Below are positions 46,415-55,355 of a DNA stretch of 64,000 bases, in pieces. A program made the translations under genes and the position numbers. How positions within the stretch are numbered: the first letter of the stretch is position 1; each line of letters begins with the position of its first letter. This stretch comes from Gammaproteobacteria bacterium (lineage in GTDB: Bacteria; Pseudomonadota; Gammaproteobacteria; Ga0077536): NCBI GenBank assembly GCA_016191285.1, contig JACPPA010000038.1, positions 62,001 through 126,000 of the forward strand, written 5' to 3'. The notes beneath the pieces were generated by a model. The model saw only the letters and a list, made by a program, of their open reading frames with translations, did not search any database and was not told where the DNA came from.

Positions 46415-47297
46415 GTCTATTTCATTTGCTGACGGGAACCACAGTCTATCAATCGAACGCCCGTGCTTGTATCTCGTGGCGACGCCGATTGGAAATTTAG
46501 GCGATATTGGCAATCGCGCACTCGCAGTCCTAAAGCAGGCTGACATCGTGCTCGCGGAAGATACTCGAACGAGCCTTCGTTTACTTGAGCATTACGGGAT
46601 AAAGCGTCCACTCGAGTCGTTTCACGACCGTAATGAAAGCGCCCGGGTCGCGGCCTTAATCACGCGCCTAACGACCGGCTCGTTGGCGGTCGCGCTGATT
46701 TCCGATGCGGGCACGCCATTAATTTCAGACCCCGGATTTCGTCTGGTGAGGGCGGCGCACGAGGCGAACATCCTGATCCGAGCGATTCCCGGACCAAGTT
46801 CGATTCTTGCGGCACTGACGAGTGCGGGATTGCCCACCGATCGCTTCGTGTTCGAGGGGTTTCTCCCGAATCGCGACGGCCCGCGACGTGCGCACTTAGC
46901 GACGCTCAGGAACGAGGCTCGTACGATGATTTTTTTCGAAGCACCGCATCGGATTCATGAAACACTGGGCGACTTGTTGGCTGAATTTGGCCCGGACCGC
47001 GAAATATGTGTAGCGCGTGAACTCACTAAGCATTACGAGACCTTATATCGAGGGTCGCTCACTGACGTGAACGCCCGAGTGGTAGCGGATCCGAATGGCA
47101 ACCGCGGTGAATTTGTTATCGTACTCAGTGGGAGCGCGGCTTCAATTGCCGAAGCCTCGACGCTAAAGTTGCTACGCATTTTGCTCAAAAGAATGTCGCA
47201 ACGCGACGCGATCGAAACCGCTGCGGAAATTTCTGGACTTGGCCGTAACGAACTATATGCGCTCGCGTTAACACTTCGCCGCGCCGAGGAGGACTAG
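46413..47297 (+). CDS. rsmI: 16S rRNA (cytidine(1402)-2'-O)-methyltransferase RsmI
   Basis: SAM-dependent methyltransferase of the tetrapyrrole methylase fold acting on 16S rRNA C1402; 294 residues. Motifs: LYLVATPIGNLGDIGNRAL, LAEDTRTSLRLLEHYGI, VALISDAGTPLISDPGFRLV, IPGPSSILAALTSAGLPTDR and ARELTKHYET. The ATG at 46413 gives 24 residues before the LYLVATP motif, a little longer than E. coli. Divergent from lpoA with no spacer, so each promoter would have to lie inside the other gene, or one start is misplaced. Confidence 0.96.
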   Translation: MSISFADGNHSLSIERPCLYLVATPIGNLGDIGNRALAVLKQADIVLAEDTRTSLRLLEHYGIKRPLESFHDRNESARVAALITRLTTGSLAVALISDAGTPLISDPGFRLVRAAHEANILIRAIPGPSSILAALTSAGLPTDRFVFEGFLPNRDGPRRAHLATLRNEARTMIFFEAPHRIHETLGDLLAEFGPDREICVARELTKHYETLYRGSLTDVNARVVADPNGNRGEFVIVLSGSAASIAEASTLKLLRILLKRMSQRDAIETAAEISGLGRNELYALALTLRRAEED

Positions 47298-47332
47298 GTT
47301 GCATGGCCAAACCGCTGTGGTCAAACTACGCC

Positions 47333-47711
47333 CCGAGCGGGCTGGACGGTCGCTGGCGCTCATCGCGAGGTGGGTGCTGGAGGAAAGTCCGGGCTCCGTA
47401 GAGCAGGGTGCCAGGTAACGCCTGGGGGATGTAAGTCCACGGAAAGTGCCACAGAAAATATACCGCCAGCAGTCGCTCTGCGACTGTGGTAAGGGTGAAA
47501 TGGTGCGGTAAGAGCGCACCGCGTCGACTAACATCGACGGCACGGTAAACCCCACCCGGAGCAAGACCAAATAGGGAAGCATGCTGTTTTGCAGCAAGGC
47601 GTGGCTCGCGCTCGCTTCCGGGTAGGTTGCTACAGGCGTGCGGTGACGTACGTCGCAGATGAATGACCGTTACTGCGCAAGCAGAACAGAACCCGGCTTA
47701 CAGGCCCGCTC
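47333..47711 (+). ncRNA. rnpB: RNase P RNA, bacterial type A
   Basis: Catalytic RNA that matures the 5' ends of tRNAs, about 379 nucleotides. Outer helix P1: GAGCGGGC (47333-47340) pairs with GCCCGCTC (47704-47711). Conserved cores are GGAGGAAAGTCCGGGCTCC, GCAGGGTGCCAGGTAACGCC, the GGTAAGGGTGAAA-like segment (47491 onward), the AAACCCCACCCGGAGCAAGA stretch, AAATAGGG and CAGAACCCGGCTTA close to the end. TTTAATTTTT follows directly. The rsmI-rnpB-mraZ order is common in gammaproteobacteria. Confidence 0.96.
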
Positions 47712-47732
47712 TTTAATTTTTGCTCGTCATCC

Positions 47733-47761
47733 CAGATCTCATTGGGCTTCAATGAGATCTG
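47733..47761 (+). terminator. hairpin after rnpB
   Basis: CAGATCTCATTG (47733-47744) and CAATGAGATCTG (47750-47761) are a perfect 12-base inverted repeat with a five-base loop. It follows the T-rich end of rnpB by about 12 bases. There is no T-run on its right, so it is not a standard intrinsic terminator; it may still block read-through or protect the RNA end. Confidence 0.4.
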
Positions 47762-47892
47762 ACATGAATAAACTTTGATATGTCGTTGAAAGTAACTAGA
47801 TTGCTTTCACATGACTCCAGTGCCGAATCGTCCGTGTGGCAGTAAGTCTCTGTCTCGCAAGCAAGATTTCCACATTTTTACCCCGTTTTCCC

Positions 47893-47922
47893 TTGACAGC
47901 GTTTGAGGGCGCTTCGTATATT
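47893..47922 (+). promoter_or_regulatory. mra (dcw) operon promoter
   Basis: TTGACA (47893-47898), an 18-base spacer and TATATT (47917-47922) form a near-consensus sigma-70 promoter. The predicted start of transcription falls at the first MraZ-type box, about 110 bases before the mraZ start codon. It would drive mraZ and the cluster behind it. Confidence 0.75.
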
Positions 47923-47929
47923 GGCTGCG

Positions 47930-47969
47930 GTGGGGAAAAGTGGTGATTAGTGGCGGCTGATGGATCTTT
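47930..47969 (+). promoter_or_regulatory. MraZ operator, four boxes at 10-base spacing
   Basis: GTGGGGAAAA, GTGGTGATTA, GTGGCGGCTG and ATGGATCTTT follow each other exactly every 10 bases (47930, 47940, 47950, 47960), each opening with (G/A)TGG. MraZ is known to bind TGGGN direct repeats with 10-base periodicity upstream of its own operon and repress it. Only the first box has the full TGGG, so affinity of the others is uncertain. Confidence 0.75.
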
Positions 47970-48038
47970 TAGCCACCATTGTGCTCCACCTTGGAGGCCA
48001 CGCTCATGTATCCGCGACCCTTGCAATAGGTCACAAGC

Positions 48039-48497
48039 GTGTTCAGAGGATTTTGCACAGTCAGCATTGACGTCAAAGGCCGCATCGGGGTTCCGGCGCG
48101 GTATCGCGAACTCCTTGCCGCTGATGCATCGCCCACCTTGGTCGTGACGGTTAATCCATGGGATCGTTGCTTGTGGCTCTACCCGTTGTCGCAATGGGAA
48201 ACGATCGACGCCAAGCTCTTGGCCCTACCGGATGGTGATCAAGCGAGCCGGCGCGCCAAGCAAATCATCCGAGGGCAAGCAATCGATTGCGAATGCGATC
48301 GCCAAGGGCGGATTCTGATTCCCCCCGAATTACGTCGATTTGCGGCGATCGAGCAGCGCGCCGCGCTGCTCGGCCAGGGCAATAAACTCGAACTGTGGGA
48401 CGCGACGACCTGGACACGCCAGCGCGATTCATGGTTACAGGCGCTCGAAGCCGGCGCTGCTCCCAACTCAACCGTGTTGGCGGCGTTGTCGTTGTGA
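48039..48497 (+). CDS. mraZ: transcriptional regulator MraZ
   Basis: AbrB-like DNA-binding repressor of the dcw cluster; 152 residues from GTG 48039 (MFRGFCTVSIDVKGRIGVPA). Two MraZ half-domains are visible, DVKGRIGVPARYRELL and CDRQGRILIPPELRRF, and the LLGQGNKLELWDATTW motif follows the second. It probably controls the cluster through the boxes at 47930-47969. Overlaps rsmH by four bases (GTGA). Confidence 0.97.
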   Translation: MFRGFCTVSIDVKGRIGVPARYRELLAADASPTLVVTVNPWDRCLWLYPLSQWETIDAKLLALPDGDQASRRAKQIIRGQAIDCECDRQGRILIPPELRRFAAIEQRAALLGQGNKLELWDATTWTRQRDSWLQALEAGAAPNSTVLAALSL

Positions 48498-49408
48498 GCA
48501 GGCTGCTTGATAGCGAACATTCGCCTGTAATGTTGCGCCAGTGCATGGAGGCGCTTGGTATCAAGCCTGACGGATATTACGTTGATTGTACGTTTGGACG
48601 CGGTGGTCACAGCGCCGCGCTACTGGCGCGATTAGGCCCCACTGGACGGCTCTTCGCGTTCGATCGTGATCGCGATGCCATTTCGTCGCGACCTGACCTC
48701 GCGCGTGATCCGCGTGTCGAAATTCAGCACGGGCGATTTTCAGCCGTTGATTCCGCGCTCGAAGAGCGCGGTCTGGCGGGCAAGGTTCACGGAATATTGA
48801 TGGACCTCGGTGTTTCATCGCCGCAACTCGATAACCCAGAGCGGGGTTTTAGCTTCCGTGGTAATGGACCGCTCGATATGCGCATGGATCAGTCCAGCGG
48901 GGCTACCGCGGCGGAATGGCTCGAGCGCGCGCCCGAAGCGGACATTCGGCAGTGCCTGTGGGATTTTGGCGAGGAGCGAATGGCTCGGCGAATTGCCGCG
49001 CGAATCTGCGCAACGCGCGTTGCGGCACCGCTGCGTACGACTCAGGAGCTCGCGGCCCTCATCAGCACAATCGTGCGGCGTGACCATCGAATTGATCCCG
49101 CGACTCGAACTTTTCAAGCGCTGCGGATCATGATTAACGACGAGTTAGGGGAATTGCGCAGAGCGCTCGCGCGGTTTCTGAAATTGCTGGCAGTTGGTGG
49201 TCGTATCGTTGTGCTTAGTTTCCATTCGCTAGAAGACCGAATCGTAAAGCGCTTTTTCCGCGATACCGCAAAAGCCAGCGCCGACGCGGAATCGGGGCCG
49301 CAGTTCGTGCTGGTATTTCGAAAACCCTCCGGACCCACGGATGAAGATATCGCGCTCAATCCACGCGCGCGCAGCGCGCGCCTGCGCGCGTTGGAACGCA
49401 CGACATGA
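48494..49408 (+). CDS. rsmH: 16S rRNA (cytosine(1402)-N4)-methyltransferase RsmH
   Basis: N4-methylates 16S rRNA C1402, the same nucleotide modified by RsmI encoded 1.2 kb upstream; 304 residues from GTG 48494. Motifs: HSPVMLRQCMEAL, YVDCTFGRGGHSAALL, ILMDLGVSSPQLD, the GFSFRGNGPLDMRMD stretch, and VVLSFHSLEDRIVK. The frame is open upstream within mraZ, but the GTGA overlap and family start argue for 48494. Confidence 0.97.
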   Translation: MSRLLDSEHSPVMLRQCMEALGIKPDGYYVDCTFGRGGHSAALLARLGPTGRLFAFDRDRDAISSRPDLARDPRVEIQHGRFSAVDSALEERGLAGKVHGILMDLGVSSPQLDNPERGFSFRGNGPLDMRMDQSSGATAAEWLERAPEADIRQCLWDFGEERMARRIAARICATRVAAPLRTTQELAALISTIVRRDHRIDPATRTFQALRIMINDELGELRRALARFLKLLAVGGRIVVLSFHSLEDRIVKRFFRDTAKASADAESGPQFVLVFRKPSGPTDEDIALNPRARSARLRALERTT

Positions 49409-49671
49409 AATATTGGATCACCTTAGCGGTGCTTGGAGGTGCAATTTTCGCAAGCGCCCTGCAAGTGGTTCTAACTCGATATCAAACTCGACAATTGTTC
49501 GTTGAACTTCAAGATTTAAAGAAACAAAAAGACGATCTTGATAATGAATGGAGTCAACTTTTGCTTGAGCAAGGGACCTGGGGTACCCACGCGCGCGTGG
49601 AAGAAATCGCGCGCGGCAAGCTTGATATGACGATTCCTGAACCTACCGAAATTCGACGCACTCGTTCGTGA
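49405..49671 (+). CDS. ftsL: cell division protein FtsL
   Basis: Small bitopic protein of the FtsQLB complex; 88 residues. One membrane span (WITLAVLGGAIFASALQVVL, residues 3-22) is followed by a periplasmic coiled coil (TRQLFVELQDLKKQKDDLDN) and the family ending with RVEEIARGKLDM. Sequence is weakly conserved, but place and architecture fix it. It overlaps rsmH and ftsI by four bases each. Confidence 0.95.
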   Translation: MKYWITLAVLGGAIFASALQVVLTRYQTRQLFVELQDLKKQKDDLDNEWSQLLLEQGTWGTHARVEEIARGKLDMTIPEPTEIRRTRS

Positions 49672-51398
49672 GAATCGCCACCTCAAATCCCAGTTTAAGG
49701 CGACGACTGGTGATGGTTGCCTTCACCGCCATGGCGTTCGTTTTAGCATGGCGCGCGATCGATTTGCAGCTATCCGATCGAGAATTCTTACAAGAGCATG
49801 GAGATGCCCGCTATTTACGCACGGTCGAGACCGCTGCTCATCGTGGAATGATCACCGATCGCAATGGCGAACCATTAGCGATTAGCACGCCGGTTAGTTC
49901 AGTGTGGGCCAAGCCCGCCGAATTGCTCGGGCAGCGTCACCGCTGGCCGACGTTAGCGAAAATTCTAGATATGTCGCAAGCCCATCTCGAAACCGTGCTT
50001 ACGTCACGTCGCCGCCGTGAATTTATTTACCTTAAACGGCAAGTCAGCCCGGATGTGGCGGAAGCAGTCGAACGTGCCGCGATCCCGGGTGTGGAGCTTG
50101 GCGCGGAATATCGCCGTTATTATCCGTCGGTCGAAATGGCGTCGCATTTGGTCGGCTTTACGAATGTCGATGATCGTGGCCAGGAAGGCGTTGAGCTCGC
50201 CTTTGATTCGACTCTGCGTGGAGCGCCCGGACTCAATCGTGTGATCAAGGATCGGCTGGGCCGAATCGTTGAGCATGTGGAGCGAATTCGCGCAGTACAA
50301 CCGGGCCGGGACCTCGCCCTCAGTGTCGATCGGCGCATTCAATACATCGCCTATCGCGAACTAAAACGCGCCGTCCAAACGAATAAGGCCGGAGCGGGGT
50401 TGATGGTGATTTTGGATGTCGGCACCGGCGAGGTTTTGGCCCTCGTTAATCAGCCTTCGTACAATCCCAATAATCGCGGCGATCTGAAAGGCGAGTTTTT
50501 TCGCAATCGCGCGGTTACGGATCTGTTCGAGCCCGGATCGACGATTAAGCCGTTCACGATCATTGCCGCTCTGGAATCGGGGCTTTATACGCCAACCACA
50601 CCGATCGATACGGCGCCTGGAACGTTTCAAGTGGGGCATCATTTGGTCCGCGATGTGCACAACTACGGCGCGCTCGACGTGACCGGTGTGATCGAAAAAT
50701 CGAGCAACGTCGGCGCGACAAAAATTGCGTTATCGATCGACGCTGAGCAATTGTGGAGTGTGTTTAATCAAGTTGGATTTGGCCATCCCACTGAAATTGA
50801 GATGCCCGGCGAACCACTCGGTCATCTGCCCGACTTTCATGGTTGGCGCGAAATCGAACAGGCAACGTTGTCGTTTGGTTATGGAGTTTCAGTGACCGCA
50901 CTACAACTCGCGCGTTCGTATTCGGTGATTGCGAGCGGCGGCATGCTGCGACCCTTAAGCATCTTGCGTCAGACGCAGGCTCCCGCGGGCGTACGCGTAA
51001 TAGCGGAACCAACGGCGCGCGCTGTGAATGCGATGCTTGAACGCGTCGTGCAGTATGGAACGGGTAAGGAAGCGGCGGTTTACGGTTATCGCGTGGCAGG
51101 GAAGACCGGCACGGTGCATAAAAGCACCGATACGGGTTATGCCGCGGACGATTACCTTTCGCTGTTCGCCGGATATTTTCCGGCGTCTGCGCCGCGGTTG
51201 GTGGCCGTGGTGATGATCGATCGTCCGAAAGGTCACGAATACTACGGTGGCCTCGTCGCCGCACCGGTTTTTGCACGCGTCATGCGCGACGCCGCGCGAA
51301 TTCTGAATATTCCCTCGGATGCGTTGCCAGAAGAGGATGAGCGCTTAAAGGTCGCGCTGAAACCGGACGCTGGTCCGGGCCCGGCAGTACTGCACTGA
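49668..51398 (+). CDS. ftsI: peptidoglycan transpeptidase FtsI (PBP3)
   Basis: Septal class B penicillin-binding protein; 576 residues from GTG 49668. One N-terminal span (LVMVAFTAMAFVLAWRAIDL) is followed by the pedestal region with HRGMITDRNGEPLA and RRYYPSVEMASHLVGF. The transpeptidase domain has Ser291 and Lys294 (EPGSTIKPF), Ser345-Ser346-Asn347 (EKSSNVGATK) and Lys479-Thr480-Gly481 (AGKTGT). It overlaps murE by one base. Confidence 0.98.
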   Translation: MRIATSNPSLRRRLVMVAFTAMAFVLAWRAIDLQLSDREFLQEHGDARYLRTVETAAHRGMITDRNGEPLAISTPVSSVWAKPAELLGQRHRWPTLAKILDMSQAHLETVLTSRRRREFIYLKRQVSPDVAEAVERAAIPGVELGAEYRRYYPSVEMASHLVGFTNVDDRGQEGVELAFDSTLRGAPGLNRVIKDRLGRIVEHVERIRAVQPGRDLALSVDRRIQYIAYRELKRAVQTNKAGAGLMVILDVGTGEVLALVNQPSYNPNNRGDLKGEFFRNRAVTDLFEPGSTIKPFTIIAALESGLYTPTTPIDTAPGTFQVGHHLVRDVHNYGALDVTGVIEKSSNVGATKIALSIDAEQLWSVFNQVGFGHPTEIEMPGEPLGHLPDFHGWREIEQATLSFGYGVSVTALQLARSYSVIASGGMLRPLSILRQTQAPAGVRVIAEPTARAVNAMLERVVQYGTGKEAAVYGYRVAGKTGTVHKSTDTGYAADDYLSLFAGYFPASAPRLVAVVMIDRPKGHEYYGGLVAAPVFARVMRDAARILNIPSDALPEEDERLKVALKPDAGPGPAVLH

Positions 51399-52912
51399 TG
51401 TTAGCGTCGCCGCACCAGCTCTCAACCAATATGCGACTGTCCGCTCTGCTTGAAGGCTGGGCGGCTATTACCGATCGCGACGAACGAGTGATCTCGGGGA
51501 TCACCTTGGATAGTCGTCGCGTGTTGCCGGGCAATTGTTTCTTCGCGTTGGGGAGTGCTGCGACGCGACCCGCGCAGCACATTGTCGAAGCGGTTGCGCT
51601 CGGCGCTGCCGCCGTGGTGATGGATGATGCATCCAATCTTGACGCCGAGGTCTCGATACCAATCGTGCGAATTCCGGAACTCAAGGGCAAGGTGGGGCCG
51701 ATCGCTGCTGGCTATTTTGGGCAGCCGAGCGAATCGCTGGCCGTGATGGCGGTGACCGGCACTAACGGCAAAACCACCGTCGCGCACAGTTGCGCCCAAG
51801 CGTTATCGCGATGTGGCCGCCACTGCGGCTATCTCGGCACGCTGGGTGCTGGGCCGTTAGGAGCACTCGCGCCAACGGGAATGACGACTCCGGATCCTAT
51901 TACGCTACAGCGGACACTGGCCACGATGTTGGCGCACGGCTGTGACAGTGTGGCCATGGAAGCGTCGTCGCATGCGCTCGCCCAGTGCCGATTAGCAGGC
52001 ATGCAGGTCGACGTCGGAGTCTTTACAGGGCTGGGTCATGATCACTTGGATTATCATCGCAACCTGGCTGCGTATGCCGATGTCAAGCGTAAATTATTCG
52101 AGTTACCGGGATTGGCGCATGCGATTTTGAATGCTGATGATCCGCAGTCCAGCAATTACTTGAAAACCTTTTCACCGCAGCTTGAAGTGTGGCAATACAG
52201 TTTAAGGACCGCGCGAGAACTAAATGCGACGACCCAATATCTGGCGGTCCGCCAGGCGCAGTATCGCGCGGATGGGACCACGCTGGACGTTGAATCGAGT
52301 GCCGGGAATTTTGTCCTCACGACTAGATTGGTGGGCGATTTCAATGCTCAGAACTTGCTCGCGATTTTGGGCATTCTTCTCGCGTTTGAAATCCCATTGG
52401 CCGCTGCTTGCGTCGCAGTTGAGTCGGTGGTGCCGGTTTGTGGACGCCTGGAAGTTTTCGGCGGTTGCGCGGGGCAGCCTCTGGTTTATGTCGACTACGC
52501 GCACTCGCCAGATAGTTTGGAGCGAGTATTGCGTCTGCTTCGAAGTTTTAATCCGATGCAGCTAATTTGCGTTTTCGGTTGTGGTGGAGAACGTGATCGC
52601 AGTAAGCGCCCGCTGATGGGTGCAGTGGCTGCGCGTTATGCCGACCAGGTAATTATTACTGCCGATAATCCGCGGGGTGAAGATCAAACAATGATCGCGG
52701 CGCAAATTCTGAAAGGCATCGCTGACTCCGATAAAGTTTCGGTCGTTGCTGACCGCACTTCGGCAATTGCACAAGCACTCGCAATTGCCACGGCACAAGA
52801 TATCGTCTTGATCGCCGGTAAAGGCCACGAAACTTTTCAGGAAATTGGTGGGATCCGATTTCCGCTCAGCGATCAAGCGATCGTTTCGCGCTTGCTCACG
52901 GCGCTTGCATGA
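51398..52912 (+). CDS. murE: UDP-MurNAc-L-alanyl-D-glutamate:meso-diaminopimelate ligase
   Basis: Adds the third stem residue; 504 residues. Nucleotide site TGTNGKTTVAHSC. The specificity motif DNPR (TADNPRGED) marks meso-diaminopimelate rather than lysine, in line with dapF in this window. The YVDYAHSPDSLERVL and FGCGGERDRSKRPLMG motifs are present. The start MLASPHQLSTNMRLSALLEG may be a few residues long; an inner ATG (MRLSALL) is possible. Overlaps murF by four bases. Confidence 0.97.
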   Translation: MLASPHQLSTNMRLSALLEGWAAITDRDERVISGITLDSRRVLPGNCFFALGSAATRPAQHIVEAVALGAAAVVMDDASNLDAEVSIPIVRIPELKGKVGPIAAGYFGQPSESLAVMAVTGTNGKTTVAHSCAQALSRCGRHCGYLGTLGAGPLGALAPTGMTTPDPITLQRTLATMLAHGCDSVAMEASSHALAQCRLAGMQVDVGVFTGLGHDHLDYHRNLAAYADVKRKLFELPGLAHAILNADDPQSSNYLKTFSPQLEVWQYSLRTARELNATTQYLAVRQAQYRADGTTLDVESSAGNFVLTTRLVGDFNAQNLLAILGILLAFEIPLAAACVAVESVVPVCGRLEVFGGCAGQPLVYVDYAHSPDSLERVLRLLRSFNPMQLICVFGCGGERDRSKRPLMGAVAARYADQVIITADNPRGEDQTMIAAQILKGIADSDKVSVVADRTSAIAQALAIATAQDIVLIAGKGHETFQEIGGIRFPLSDQAIVSRLLTALA

Positions 52913-54279
52913 TCAGCCAATCAATGCGTGACGCGGCGCTTGCGATCGGTGGGGTTTTCAGCGGGATCGACCTCCGTTTCCACGGCGTGAGTACGGATAG
53001 TCGTACGCTTAACCCGAATGAATTATTTGTGGCGTTGAAAGGTGAACGTTTCGATGGTCACGATTCAATCGCTAGCGCGCACGCGCGAGGCGCCGCCGGT
53101 GCGGTGGTGGGTAATGGCCGCGTCTCGAAGGCGCGGTTACCGCAGATCGAAGTAGCGGATACGCGGCGTGCGTTGGGGGAATTGGCGCGCGCGTGGCGTC
53201 AGCGATTTGAATTGCCCGTCATCGGCATCACTGGTAGCAGTGGCAAGACCAGCACCAAGGAAATGCTGGCCGAAATCCTGCGTCAGGCGGGACCGGTGCT
53301 CGCTACCGTCGGCAACCTTAATAATGATATTGGCGTACCGCAGACCCTGTTTCAATTGAATGCCGAGCATCGTTACGCGGTCATTGAAATGGGCGCGAAT
53401 CGCCTGCACGACATCGCTGAATTAGCCACGATTGCCACCCCAAGCGTCGCGGTGGTCACGATGTGTGGCCCGGCGCATTTGGCGGGGTTTGGTTCAATTG
53501 AAAATGTCGCACGCGCCAAGGGCGAGATTTATCGCGGGTTGGGAACCATGGGCACTGCGGTCATCAATGCCGATGATAAGTTCGCAGCGCTGTGGCGCGA
53601 GATGGCGGCTAACGCCTCAACGTATTCATTCGGCATCGAAAACGTGGCCGATGTCAGCGCCTCCGCCATTAACTTGGGTGGTCCGGGTGAGGGATCGGTC
53701 TTTAACCTGGATACGCCGCTCGGTAGCGCGTCTCTACATCTGCCGTTCGATGGTTTACATAACGTTTACAACGCGCTCGCAGCCGCGACAGCTGCTTATG
53801 CCAGCGGTGCGACGCTCCATCAGATCAAGGTTGGCCTGGAAAAAGCGAGCCGAGTTCACGGCCGCCTCAATGTGCGACGTGGCACCCGCGGCGCCGCGAT
53901 CATTGATGATAGTTATAACGCCAATCCTGCCTCCCTGAATGCGGCCCTCGCAGTCTTAGCTCGTAGCACGGGTCGACGTTGGCTATTGCTCGGTGACATG
54001 GGCGAGCTCGGTAGCGCGGAAGTTGATGAACACCGCGCCGCGGGGTTGGCCGCGCGACGGCTGGGAGTTGAGCGTTTATTTGCGCTTGGCCCCTTAAGTC
54101 AGGAAGCGGTCGCCACGTTCGGCGTTGGCGCCCGCCATTTTGCGCAAGCTAGCGAGCTAGTCGAGGCACTGCGCCACGAGCTTGCCGCCGACGTGACCTT
54201 ACTGGTCAAGGGCTCGCGCGTGATGCAACTCGACCAGCTCGTCGAAGCGCTCATCGAAGAAGGGGTTGCCGAATGTTAA
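52909..54279 (+). CDS. murF: UDP-MurNAc-tripeptide:D-Ala-D-Ala ligase
   Basis: Completes the cytoplasmic pentapeptide; 456 residues. N-terminal substrate domain with [20 protein letters not shown], then the ATP site [26 protein letters not shown] and [17 protein letters not shown], all MurF hallmarks. The stop overlaps mraY, whose ATG 54273 lies inside the last codons of murF. Confidence 0.98.
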   Translation: MISQSMRDAALAIGGVFSGIDLRFHGVSTDSRTLNPNELFVALKGERFDGHDSIASAHARGAAGAVVGNGRVSKARLPQIEVADTRRALGELARAWRQRFELPVIGITGSSGKTSTKEMLAEILRQAGPVLATVGNLNNDIGVPQTLFQLNAEHRYAVIEMGANRLHDIAELATIATPSVAVVTMCGPAHLAGFGSIENVARAKGEIYRGLGTMGTAVINADDKFAALWREMAANASTYSFGIENVADVSASAINLGGPGEGSVFNLDTPLGSASLHLPFDGLHNVYNALAAATAAYASGATLHQIKVGLEKASRVHGRLNVRRGTRGAAIIDDSYNANPASLNAALAVLARSTGRRWLLLGDMGELGSAEVDEHRAAGLAARRLGVERLFALGPLSQEAVATFGVGARHFAQASELVEALRHELAADVTLLVKGSRVMQLDQLVEALIEEGVAEC

Positions 54280-55355
54280 TGGAGCTTGCCGAGTACCTGA
54301 AGCAATACTACTCTGGCTTCAACGTTTTCCAATACCTTACGTTACGTACTATTCTCGGGATCATCACCGCGCTCGTACTGTCCCTGCTCATGGGGCCGTA
54401 TATCATCAAGCGGCTCAGCGTGGCGCAGATTGGGCAGCGGATCCGCGATGACGGTCCGCAATCGCACTTATCCAAAGCCGGGACGCCAACCATGGGCGGT
54501 GCGTTAATCCTAACGGCGATCGCGCTTAGCACCGTACTGTGGGGGAATCTGAATAATCGCTTTCTATGGATTGCGTTGGCTACGACGCTGCTGTTCGGCG
54601 CGATTGGGTGGGCCGACGACTATTTGAAAATTTCGCACAAAAACACCAGGGGCCTATCTGCGGTCAAGAAATATTCATGGCAATCCGCGGTGGCGGCGGC
54701 GGCCGCTGTGTTTTTATATATGAACGCCCAATCGCCGAGCGAAACGCAATTAATTGTTCCATTCTTCAAACACGTGATTCTCAATCTTGGATTGGGTTAT
54801 ATCGTACTCACGTATTTCGTGATCGTCGGCACCAGCAATGCGGTGAATTTAACCGATGGTCTGGATGGTCTCGCGATCATGCCGACGGTGCTGATCGCGA
54901 GCGCGCTGATTGTGTTCGCGTACGTCACCGGGAACATTAAATTCTCGCATTATTTGTCCTTGCCCTATATCGCAGGGGTCGGCGAGCTCTGCGTGTTCTG
55001 CGGTTCGATTGTCGGCGCCGGGCTTGGATTTCTCTGGTTCAATACCTATCCGGCGCAAGTGTTCATGGGTGACGTTGGTGCGCTCGCGCTTGGCGCCGCG
55101 TTAGGCGTGGTGGCGGTGGTGGTGCGCCAGGAACTTGTATTGTTGATCATGGGCGGCGTGTTTGTTTTGGAGACCGTATCGGTCATTCTCCAAGTCGCCT
55201 CCTTTAAGTTGACCGGCAAACGCATATTCCGGATGGCGCCGATTCATCATCATTTTGAATTGAAGGGGTGGCCGGAGCCACGTGTGATCGTGCGTTTCTG
55301 GATCATCTCCGTGGTGTTGGTCTTGATCGGTCTAGCGACGTTGAAGATTCGCTAG
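54273..55355 (+). CDS. mraY: phospho-MurNAc-pentapeptide transferase
   Basis: Inner-membrane enzyme that makes lipid I; 360 residues with about ten membrane spans. Start [20 protein letters not shown] is typical. Catalytic and substrate motifs: [26 protein letters not shown] (Asp pair), [26 protein letters not shown] and [15 protein letters not shown]. The stop overlaps murD by one base. Confidence 0.98.
   Translation: MLMELAEYLKQYYSGFNVFQYLTLRTILGIITALVLSLLMGPYIIKRLSVAQIGQRIRDDGPQSHLSKAGTPTMGGALILTAIALSTVLWGNLNNRFLWIALATTLLFGAIGWADDYLKISHKNTRGLSAVKKYSWQSAVAAAAAVFLYMNAQSPSETQLIVPFFKHVILNLGLGYIVLTYFVIVGTSNAVNLTDGLDGLAIMPTVLIASALIVFAYVTGNIKFSHYLSLPYIAGVGELCVFCGSIVGAGLGFLWFNTYPAQVFMGDVGALALGAALGVVAVVVRQELVLLIMGGVFVLETVSVILQVASFKLTGKRIFRMAPIHHHFELKGWPEPRVIVRFWIISVVLVLIGLATLKIR

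Noticed and set aside
47268-47597. 109-codon minus-strand frame over rnpB
   Set aside because: It lies in the RNase P RNA, whose conserved cores account for the sequence.
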